Positions 48,101 through 58,285 of a stretch of 64,000 nucleotides of DNA are shown here, piece after piece. How positions within the stretch are numbered: position 1 is the stretch's first letter; the number at the start of each line of letters is the position of its first letter. A program made the translations under genes and the position numbers. Source of the stretch: Membranipora membranacea (lineage: Eukaryota > Bryozoa > Gymnolaemata > Cheilostomatida > Membraniporidae); NCBI GenBank assembly GCA_914767715.1, contig OU612070.1:22804025-22868024 (forward strand). The letters run 5' to 3'. Under the pieces are notes generated by a model that worked only from the letters and a program-made list of their open reading frames with translations, did not search any database and was not told the DNA's origin.

Positions 48101-51100
48101 AGTTCCGCAATCTAGGTTTTGTGTGTTTTTAAAACAGTGAAGATTTTTGTTGGAGGGTGCTTCTGCAAAACTCCTTGAATACGATCGAATCGGCCAATTC
48201 TACCTCCATGTCACTATTATACTAATACTCATATAGGGTAGAGTTAATGCAGCATCAATGATCATTCCTACTAAGCTTTTAATCTACCAGTTGGTTTTTC
48301 CTCCTGACAGTACATTTTCGTCCATGCCAAAATAGTGAAATATCCATAATTGTTATTTTCTTCTTTGTTAGCACTATGCGACCCCCTCTGAGGCGGACAA
48401 TGCACTTGAAAGAGCTAGAGGTATGCTCTTCAAAGGCACGAGACTCAAAGTAGATAAATCCACAAGCTTTGTGAAGCGGTCGGCTGGGGATATCCTTGAC
48501 AAACATGTGAGTTTTTTCCATTGATTTCAATTTAAGGGATGAAGGCCATTTCAGTTTTTTGTGTGTTAAACGTTTGAAATTATAATGTTACATGTTACTT
48601 GTTTATTGTAAAGGCATTTAACAATAAGTGAGAACTTGGCCACAAATCATCCCCATGGTTTCACCACTTGGATCCGAATTCTAGTTTTAAAATTGATATG
48701 GATTTAGCACTTTCTTGTGATCAATAAGATTTTGTCTTTTGTGAATTAAAACCTCATAAGGTTAAAAATAACATCATATTGATCACGACAAATTGCTTAA
48801 TCTATTGCAATTTTCGGATTGTGCATTGAAAATCAATGTTAAACCATTACTACTACTACTAACAGTTGTTACTCCTTGCTACTGCAACTGTGAAGGCTTA
48901 TCTAATCACACAAGTGGTAACCATAAAACTCCAACTCCAGACGGTTAGTACAATATGTCCTTATGACACATGCATTATACCAAAGCAGAGGATCAGAGGA
49001 TATTTATTCCTGCATAGTAGGTGCACCGCTATATATGTGGTCTGCAATAATATTTCTATTGGGCATCATGCTGTAAATAGAAAAAGAAACAGTTGATGCC
49101 AATTGCTACTACTCGTGTTGTACTGTTTACAGGCCTGTTATGTGTGTAAGGGTAGAGATCATATGGCTAAACATTGTCCTACAATACCGTAAGTATTTCA
49201 GAAAATATTAACTGTATTGTAAAATTCTTCAATCTACCAGAGATAAAAGTTCTACACAGTGTAATGATGATACTAGATTTGTATCCCAATTTGATTCAAA
49301 AGCGAACCAGGCCAACAATCCTAACACATGACATGTGTCAATATGCCGGCGACGGTGTGATTGAGTGAGCCTGCGGAATGCAAGTACATGACCCCGGTTG
49401 TGAATAGCGGGATTGCTAATTAGCGCCATCAACCCAATCTTTTATCGCGCATTTGCGCAATCGGTTAGTGCGCAATTTGCTGCCAGACGAGTAGTGCCAT
49501 ATGGGCCGTCATTTCAAGTCCCGATGGGGGAGCTTTCATGGTGGATTGTCCCTGCCCACAACGACCTCAGGTGTATAACTCTCCATGATGTACCAATTGG
49601 GCAGTCAATTGAACCATAACAGGTTTATTACTAGTTGATTATGGATTTTAATTACCTTGAAACATGATCTGTGTTACATCTTTTATTAATTGATATAATT
49701 TCATACTAAAATTTTGCACGCGATTATTGAAATGGTATGAGTTTTTTCCTGTTGCAGAATTGGTGAAAGGCACAAGCAGCAGATGAGGGCTGCAGAAAAA
49801 AGAAAAGCTGATGATGAAGGGGATTTGTTTTATGAGCTTCAGGCTAAGCGGGGGTACCCTCCACGTCCCCGACCGAGGATGTATGATTACTATGATGATG
49901 ATGATGAGGAATTCTTCTACGCAATGATGAGGAGAAGAAGACCTCCCCCAGGATATTATGATGATTTAGAAGAATATGAATACCGTCGCAGGTTGGATTG
50001 TATATCTTATTTGATGTAATAATTTAGTCGTTCAGCATATAAATGTTAATGTTTAATCATTTAAACCGTTGCCTCTTGGCAGTGGGGTTTTCAATTAAGA
50101 GAGCGATGCATTGTAAAGCAAGCTATCACTATAACTTTGAATGCTTACCAAGACTTCAAGCTTAAAAACGTCACATTATAGCCTACATATTTGTAGAAGA
50201 ACTAATTTTTTTGAGCTTTTAGAGCCCACAACATAACATCGATCAAACTCGGATGTGGCAATCCTTTATAATACAAGTATTTTGATATGCAACAATCCAT
50301 GATAGTACAAAACCCGTCACATTGCATATGAGGTTTAAGTGATATAATGCATTGCTTGTAAAAAAAAGTCATACAGCTATAAATGTCAAGAAACTACAGG
50401 TACCAAGCAGAGTTGCAACCCTGTCTGGCTGAAAGGTGAGGGTGAAGGTGAGAGTTAATATGCTTTCCATTTAAACCCGTAGACCCCAAGTTCTTTGGGT
50501 GACTGCTCTTGTATGACCAATCAAAGTGTGCAAGCTCATTCACACATATTTCTACCATAAGTCTACTATGACATTGTGCCACGTTATATTTTCAGTGAGA
50601 TGCTACATTCCAGGATGATGAGAGATCCCTATGATGATTATGACTTTCTGCCTCCTCCTCGGAAAAGACGTCCCCCACCAGCAGCTCTGTATGACAGCGA
50701 TCATCATCCTGGAGAGCTGCCTCTACCTGTACGGAGAGCTTTACCTCCTAGAAGGCCTCATGATTATGAAGAACATGATGATATGTATGGTTTACCACCA
50801 AGGCCCTATCAGCCTCCTCAAAGAGCCCTTCCTTCAGTGTATAGGGATGAACACTATGAGGATGAGAGGTTCAATCCCAGATATAGAGACACACATCATG
50901 AGAGTGCTGCCTCAGGTCATGAAAGGTAGGATTCATGTTTCAGGGTGACATTATCACTGTTGATTTATTAAGAATCTTAATTCCAAAATTATGCTCAGAA
51001 TGTAAAAGCATTGACCACAAATCAAAGCTTTTTTTCATCGGAGTTGTTGTTAATTGACATGACACCTAATTACACTCAGATTGTAAGAGTTCAGTTCAGA

Positions 51101-52748
51101 ATAATAATAATTGATTTCTCACTTATTCCTGTTCATCCTTTATAATCTGTATTGTGTCACAGTCTGGTACTTTCAGAGTAATTAATATGGAACTTCAATG
51201 TATGGAGTAAGCTGTGAGGTCAGATGGATTGTGATGAGGTTAACACCTGGTCAAGGTGGAAAACATAAAATGTTTTACCCAACTAACTATCTACACTTTG
51301 ATACTGTTTGCAGGTCATATCAGCCTCGCTCTGAGTTTGATGATAGGCCAGGAACCTCTGCATACCCCGCGTTTGATGATCGACCCGCTAGGGCTGCATA
51401 CAGAGGGTATGATGACCGACCTGTAAGGGCTGCATATGGTGCGTACGATAGTCGATCTGAGAGGGCTACAGGCAGTGTATATGACAATCGACCAGCAAGG
51501 ACTACTTACAGTGTTCATGAGGTTACAGATTATGGTAGACCGCATCAGCATCCGCCGAGACAAGGAACGGCAGATCCATATGCAAGGAGGTGAAAATATA
51601 TATCATAATTATAATAATAATATTGCCCTGTGCTAATGCTGACAATGAGTTGCCATCTAGGAAGAGGTTGTATATCTTATAACAATGATAATTAATTTCA
51701 ATTTAAATATCATTTTTTGTTTATTAATTTAGGGTGGAATGTTTCATAGTGCGGCGTTATATGAAATGGTCTTTTCTCTTCTATAACTCAATCATATGAT
51801 GCAAATTCATGTTGGAAAAGTAAAATATCTGGCAAGCATTTTGGTTATCACTGGGAAAAGACCTTACCAATCTCCTGAGCTAAGTGGTAGGCTTCCTATT
51901 GATCTCTTATCTGGGTTAAACTTTGAAAGTGCCTGTAATTTTTACAGCTTCACCGACCCAGATTAGTCCATCTTAAGTATACCTGTTCTCTCATAGACAT
52001 TTAGCAATCGAACCCAGCAGCTCATCAGCCACACAGCAGTCCTCATCATATGGAGCGGCATACACAGACTTTACTCAGGATGATGTGGGCCTTGCTAGGA
52101 GCGCGCCATATTATGAGGACAGAGCCAGGACATCCGGTCCTATTATAACAGAGATGGAATCCCCACCTCGAGATGAGAAGACGAACACTAGAGAGAGCAG
52201 CGGTGTGTCAGCTTATCATCACCTGTGAGTAATTGTCTGTTCACTGGTTGGTATACTGATATGAGGTTTTGGTGTACCTATCGGTATACTGATACCGATC
52301 ATTATTGAATTGATACTAAATCAACCGAGTAATTGGTTGAATAGGCTAAAATTCATGTTACCCTTCCCCATAAAGCTAAAAATAATCATTCAATTAGCTC
52401 ACATTGCTTCCCCTCTTGTCTCAAATAGTTGAAAGATTAAATCAGGGCTTTCTTAAAGTGATATTAAAATTCATACTATTTTAAGTTTTTAGTGAGTTGT
52501 CGATTTGCATTCTGTTTGAAAACTTCATTGTAGAAGGGTAATAATCTTATGTACTTACCTTGATTTGGCTCAGGTCAGGTGTTATCGTCATGATGTAGGA
52601 ATTCTGTTCACAAATTTGATGTTTTAGTAATGTTGCATCTCCACCTCAGCGTGATCCTGGTAATGGATATGAAGTGAAACAAGAGGCTCCGAGCGATGTT
52701 CTATACCCAAGACAGCCATTAGCACCCGGTTATAACAACGGATATTGA
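45193..52748 (+). CDS. RBM4/lark-like RNA-binding protein with duplicated RRM-CCHC module
   Basis: Thirteen coding exons give 633 aa: 45193-45209, 45490-45613, 46137-46271, 46781-46836, 47291-47356, 47843-47966, 48372-48506, 49133-49188, 49758-49991, 50596-50925, 51314-51589, 51997-52224 and 52628-52748. RRM-A (about 7-80) has TTKLFVGNL (RNP2) and SDYAFVHFE (RNP1). Knuckle A is C94-C97-H102-C107 (CYICQETDHWAKNC). RRM-B (about 135-207) has TTKLFVGNL and SDYAFVHYA. Knuckle B is C221-C224-H229-C234. The tail is rich in Arg, Pro, Asp and Tyr, with a basic KRKADDE stretch and DDRP repeats. RBM4/lark proteins act in the nucleus and cytoplasm in alternative splicing and translation, but their order is RRM-RRM-CCHC; here it is RRM-CCHC-RRM-CCHC. 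The tiny first exon (MAGNAG) was chosen because its phase-2 donor fits. Confidence 0.9.
45784..45910. repeat. Hairpin element in intron 2 of the RNA-binding gene
   Basis: GTCATAGTTTAAGTTTGATCC at the left pairs with GGTATCAAACTTGAACTATGA at the right, with partial pairing inside. The terminal arms are about 20 bp. It is a small non-coding MITE-like repeat. Confidence 0.5.
47360..47365 (+). promoter_or_regulatory. AATAAA overlapping the exon 5 donor of the RNA-binding gene
   Basis: Exon 5 ends AACAT|gtaaataaaac. If the donor is not used, the frame reads ATG then TAA immediately. An AATAAA hexamer then starts at the last base of that stop codon. This could terminate a short isoform with one RRM and one zinc knuckle. 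It could also be coincidence in AT-rich DNA. Confidence 0.35.
49300..49620 (+). repeat. tRNA-derived SINE-like repeat in intron 8
   Basis: TTTGCGCAATCGGTTAGTGC (from about 49450) matches the D-arm/A-box pattern of a tRNA gene. CATTTCAAGTCCCGATGGG (about 49511-49529) resembles a B box. The spacing is longer than in a real tRNA and no clover-leaf closes, so it is a SINE head or tRNA pseudogene. It lies in intron 8 of the RNA-binding gene. Confidence 0.5.
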
Positions 52749-55295
52749 AGAGGTAAGGCGATGGTAGAGGTGATCAGATTATGATAATGATTAAATTTTT
52801 GGAGTCAGGACAAGATATACGGTTATGTGTGTATAACAGAAATGGCTAGCTCCAGAAGAGGGAACAAAAAGAGTGATTCTACTTTGCCAAAACAGTTATT
52901 CAGTGCCGAGATGTTACCAATATGTATAATTGACTGTATGAATGTTTCGCATTGATGGCACCAATGTGACGGTACCAATAAGGTGCTAAGTGATTGGTAT
53001 GTTTGGTATCTTTGGTGCCAGTTTATTGGTTAACCTTCCTCAACAATTCTCTCTTGAGAACTTGAAGCCATTGTGCCCTACTATTAGTGAGGGAGGTTAG
53101 TGTCTCTTCACCACGATGTTGGCAGAAATTGCTTAATTCGTATGACGGGCGGACATCGCAGGCGTTAAATTCAATCTCAAATGAAGTCCAGCCTAACTAG
53201 AAGAGATCACAAGTTCGCGTTTATATTCATGGAATGACAATGTAAAGGGGAAGCGATAGTACCTAATGAGTGGAGACTAAATCTACCTGTATTGAAACGA
53301 CGCTGAGACACAAAGCTACTTGTGCCTTCCAGCTTCTACTCCCTCTTAGACTGAGACCTAAGGTTGCCTAGCTAATAAAAGCATGTTGTAAATGTTGATG
53401 CTAGATCATTCTGCTGCTGTTCACCTGTGATACTGCTGCCTGCTATCCCTGGGTTTCTCGTTGATCGAGATAAGTTCCACTTGGATGCATATCAGGGGTT
53501 TATCATACAGGGGTAGATATAACAGTGGTGTCTTAGCTTCAACCTATTTGCCACGTATAAAAGACAAGAATCATTCCTAAGTGATACTAGTCACTATACA
53601 TGGCTAGCTTTTCAGGCAGTTACAACTTTGCTGCAACAGTATAGTTTCAGGAATGATGGCTAATCTATCATCAACAGCAGCTGGTCAAACAGGTGTTATA
53701 TAGTCAGGAAGGGAATGGGCGATTCTTCTAATCTTGATCATGTTGTGCCACAACAAAATATGTGTATGGCCTGTGATAAGCCTAGACAATACCTAGTATC
53801 TCAACATCAAGGCCTCTACTGGTAACATGCTTACAGGATAGACTTTACCTAAATTTATAATTGCTTCATATACAACCACATGAGTACACAAAAGTAATCT
53901 GTCATGGAAGAGAAAATGGACGATTGATATTTGGTTTATGAGATTAAATGAAGTCTGATTATTCCTAATATTCAGAAATTAAAACATACCAACCTTCCTA
54001 TGATGCAACTGAAGCCCAATGACTCCTGAGAAATTAGGTCAAATGTCATCTATGGTTAATCTAATCCAGCTGGGAATTGTGTAAATATTAACTTTAGGTA
54101 CTGTGCAGTCATACGTCCGAGTCCGTAATACTTAGCTTCCTGTAGCTCCCAATGATGAATATATGTTCTAAAGTTTGAAACTTTAGCAAACTTGGTTAGT
54201 AAATTTTTATCACAAGAAAGGCATCGTTGCATATCTATAAGTCTCCTCTAAACTTTCTTTGCTTCTGTTCCATTTTAGATAGGCGATACGCGGAAAAGAG
54301 ACAGGTCGTCATTGAAAGCGTGGAGCGTGGGAATGTTTAAATTCCTTTTGTAAATACTTGCCTCGTCGTTTTAAAGAAAAAGAGACAGAGTCATACGTTT
54401 CAATATAAACTGTAACGTTCATTCATAAACATTCGGTCTCATCATGCGCGTGCGATTACGATAGAATTTGATGTACAGGTTTGATATTTTGTCAATTTTC
54501 TGTGCAAGCAAACAAAGTTGAATTTCGCAAGGTATGTTATTGTAAATATATATACTACATATATATATACTATACTCTACTGTTATTTACTATAAGATCT
54601 AGGATAACATACTTTTCAAGTTCCAAGCTGCACTCCAACATGCAGAGTTAGTGAATTGAATTGAAAAAATTGAGAATGAGTTTAGTCTTATAGCAGACAT
54701 TGGGCAACAGATATGCGACGGTTTATTCGAAAAAGGTGATCTTGGCTACAAGGTTGTCCATTCACGTCAAATGATCGACATCAACATACCGCGATACAGC
54801 TTTATAAGGGTTTTATTAACACTCAGGTAAAGTATTACTGTTTCAACTTGATATCTTGCCAGATCCATAGGCCATTACAGCCATAAATGATATTTTCAGT
54901 AGGCTCTTGTTTTGATATCATATGTAGTCTTCATCTGCGTGTGTATGGCAGGTAGCCGGCAGAACTCCCCGCTTACATTTTTACATCGTCGCGAAACAAG
55001 AATAAAAGCTGCTTCACATATGCGTTTCAATAGTCCTAGAGTACAGACGGCTGCCAGAGCGTGATTATACTTGTGGATATACCTCAGTTCCACTTAACCA
55101 ACATGGGGAAAGCAGCTTGGTTAAACCTAACCACATATCCTTTCCATTTTATTTAACAACATAATTTGATGACATCATTTATTTAGCATCAAAGTGAAAC
55201 TGCAATAATCATGATTTAATTTTAATTTTGTTTCAGATAGTGCAGTTGGAAGGTGTAATACTTCATTCGCCTGGTGCGAAAAAAATTGATAGAAA
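52749..55295 (+). other. 3' region of the RNA-binding gene, with a possible 3'UTR intron
   Basis: Just after the stop codon, AGAG|gtaagg (donor at 52753) is a good splice donor. CATTTTAG at 54271-54278 is a good acceptor, so the last exon may begin at 54279 and be untranslated. No coding exon was recognised in between. AATAAA occurs at 55001-55006. GTTTCAG|ATAGTGCAG near 55237 is probably the acceptor of the exon that starts the next gene. Confidence 0.4.
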
Positions 55296-57361
55296 ATGGT
55301 GGTGAAAGAACGTGATCAGACTACGCAAAGATGTGTAAGTGTGTGATAATGAGTCTAGGGCACAAGTGACTTGGCTGTACTATTACCTAGATGTGATAAT
55401 GATTTGAGAGTTTCACACAACAAGCATTTCCCCTATTGTATCTCCTCTGTATTGGTTGCATGGGCGAAACATGACATCAGAATTTTTGTTATGAATTAAA
55501 GTTGATCAGTCTATGTGGTCCATGGCAGATATGAATATTGCCGACATGCTCATGATTGGTAATATTTCTGAGCCAGGTGCCATGTTGAAGTTCAACATTC
55601 AAAATAGTCTAACCATCAATTTATCTATGGGCAGACTACAGTCAGAGTAAACAGCTTCCTGTGCAGTCAAAGTTATATCAATCCTGCAAGACATTTCTCA
55701 CCGATGTCCATGTCACCCTGTTTGATTCTTAATGTGTAGAGGGCAGGCAACCCATCTCGACATACACATGGCACAGCCAGTAACACCAGTAGTTATCATT
55801 CCTCGATGATGAGAAAGACAGGAGAAGTAGGGAGTCGATCTCAGTACTACCAGAGAGACCAGTCTGCATCGAGATCATCCCTCACATATAGCAGTGAAGT
55901 GTCTTCTGAACTTATAACTTTACCTGACAACTCGACATCCAGACACAAGGTATACCTTTTTATTGAAGTTTTAATTATCTTTTTAATCGATGCAGTTTTC
56001 ATCAATTTAAGTCTTGTTTATCCTCACTGCGGCTTCACAAAGATTGAGGGATAAAATAATTGACTTTGAACTTTGAGAGAAATATCTGAGTGGCCTAATC
56101 ACATCTCCTTGCCCCACAATATAGAGGTGTACCTTTACTCGGGTCAAATGAGTAAAAGAGAGATAATATTTGTTTGAGACATCACCAGGCCTCTCCACAC
56201 TATTTTAAGCTTACCATCATTAGGTGCTGCATTGGAAGTATTCAAATATTTGTAGCAGAAGAGGCAGAGTCGAGATCAAGGAGGGAATTCATCGATGGAG
56301 GAAGGAAATATCTTCTCTCAAGTCCTTAGCATATTTGGCTACCCATTATCAAAAACCTCTACCACTGAACAATTCAAAAGGTATGACAATTTCACATGAT
56401 TGGAAATAAATTTTGCAAATTAGAAGTCGCAACGTAGGCTGACAGATCTGGCACTGAATTCAATAAAATCTACCACTAAGCAATAAGGGTACTTTTGCTT
56501 GTTGTTTTCTGTTTGTTCCTGGGATCACTTATTAGTGTCAAACCATACGATAAACTAAATAGGACTGGTATCTAGATCTGGTAAAAGACATCTATGGTGT
56601 TTACACTTTGAGCTAGTCCAAATTTAGAATGAAACTTGGCAGGGGATGTTAATGCCTGGTTGATAAAGTAGTTCTAAGTAAGGGCCGGACGTATGTATAA
56701 GTGTGATACCGGTGTGGGTAATACCAGATGGGTCAGTTATAGATAAGTACCTTCCATAGTGAAATATCTGCATGTACACTCGAGTTGTGGATGCACGTGC
56801 AATTTATCATGTTATTATTGTCCAATGGTGTATTCATCTCATATAATTGATTTTCACAACCATGGCCTTATGTAACTCATATGAGCTGAGATGATACAGC
56901 CACAAACCACGAGCTAAATGAAGTCCATTGTTCCCTATACATGATACCCATCAGCAACATGCAGTATTTATCGCATCAGATAAGACCTCATGCATGTGAT
57001 GCACGTTACCGGATATGTATGAATTGAAATCTTCTACTTTGTTATGAAGAACATTAAGTATAAGGGCCGTAATTTAGAAAAAAACAGTAGGGGAGTAAAA
57101 GTCCGAGGCGAGTCCGAAGCATCATCAGGAGGGGAGCTGTAAGCTCTTTCCCAAGCCGATTTTGACATGGATCATTCGATAATAGTGTTTTTAGGCCACT
57201 GTATTTAGCTTTCTATGCTTTCCAGTGCCTCCCTTAGAACTATGGGCCTGAGAATGTAATATTATTGTGATGTCTCATTTGTTTGTAGAGGGCAGAAGAG
57301 GAAGCATGGAAATATAGAGAGTATAACTCCGACAAAAAAGAAAAAAATTCAGCAAATTTGA
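55296..57361 (+). CDS. Small Ser-rich basic protein of unknown function
   Basis: Four exons chain into 148 aa: 55296-55334, 55740-55949, 56256-56380 and 57289-57361. Phases are 0, 0 and 2, with GT-AG borders throughout. The start has a favourable context (AAAATGG). I do not recognise the family. The first 85 residues are rich in Ser, Thr, Arg and Gln (HTHGTASNTSSYHSSMMRK, YYQRDQSASRSSLTYSSE). A short, more ordered stretch follows, EEGNIFSQVLSIFGYPLSK. The C-terminus is strongly basic (RRGQKRKHG and TPTKKKKIQ), as in nuclear localisation signals. There is no signal peptide or membrane segment. The second exon carries no stop over 70 codons, and all four phases agree, which argues for a real gene. 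Other 5' or 3' exons could have been missed. Confidence 0.55.
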
Positions 57362-58015
57362 TATCAGGCATCGATAGTTTCAATGTTTCATCTGTTATGA
57401 ATTTTTCCCTTATTACCTTTCCTTTTTTTATGTTTTACAGTCTCGTGTGTCTATAATGTTCTGCTAGCTGGTTCTAGTCAAAAACTTAGAAGGTATATTT
57501 TTTCTAATTTTTCAAAAGTCTGGCAAACAACTAATCAATAATAATGTCTGTTTTCCTGTTAAGGTCAATTAAAGATAAATCCCAACTACTTGATGCTCTG
57601 CCAATCCACTTAGCAAAAGTTTCCGAAAGTTAGCCTAGCATAAGGTGAGATGGTGCTAGAGTGGCAACAGAAAGGCGAGCATTGCCAGTAGATCCCCAAG
57701 GAGAGCAGTGAGACCCAATTCAAACTGATCACCGCTTCCATCTCTATAGACAGACAACAGACAGTGTAGGAGCTTCCTCGGCAAATTATCTCCATCCTCC
57801 GGGACAGTTTTTTTTCCGAAGTTCATGGTTGGTAACGCTCTAAAAGTTTCTGGGTTGACGTAACAATGACGCAGTTTGCTTATCTGCTCCTCTAGCCTAA
57901 GGTCCTAGTATCAATGTTGTATGAGTTTGTCAGGGCTCTACTCATAAATCCACCCCAGTTGTTGTGTAAGTATATCATTGCTATTCCTGTCATGGGAGAG
58001 GGCAGCAGGTGTAAT
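57362..58015 (+). other. Spacer between the small basic protein gene and the secreted-protein gene
   Basis: No supported exon. The minus-strand frame at 57610-57795 has no motif. The region ends at the core promoter of the next gene. Confidence 0.35.
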
Positions 58016-58021
58016 ATTTAA

Positions 58022-58057
58022 TATAAATTCTGTGGCGAGACAACCATTAATCATTCT
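58022..58057 (+). promoter_or_regulatory. Core promoter: TATA box and initiator
   Basis: TATAAAT at 58022-58028 is followed 31 bases later by an initiator match, TCATTCT (58051-58057, A at 58053). This is the normal TATA-to-start spacing. The implied 5'UTR exon is 58053-58079 and ends CACAG|gtaagc. The matching acceptor ttttttgcag ends at 58280, five bases before the start codon. Confidence 0.7.
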
Positions 58058-58285
58058 TCGAATCAGCATAACAGCACAGGTAAGCAACTCAAGCATTTAT
58101 TGATCATCTTCCTTACAAATATAATCTACCTTAACTTCGCCACTTTCTCTGAATTCAAATTAATCGTAACCACCCAAGAATTTGAAATGAAAATGATGAA
58201 TGATGATGTTTTTTTGCACGCTAATCAGGAAATGTTTTTTTATTACCAGTATTTTGCATCAACTTATCCTTTTTTTGCAGCAATC

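Noticed and set aside
49443-49530. Functional tRNA gene
   Set aside because: A-box and B-box-like parts are present, but the spacing is too long and no acceptor or anticodon stems close; a SINE-like repeat is more likely.
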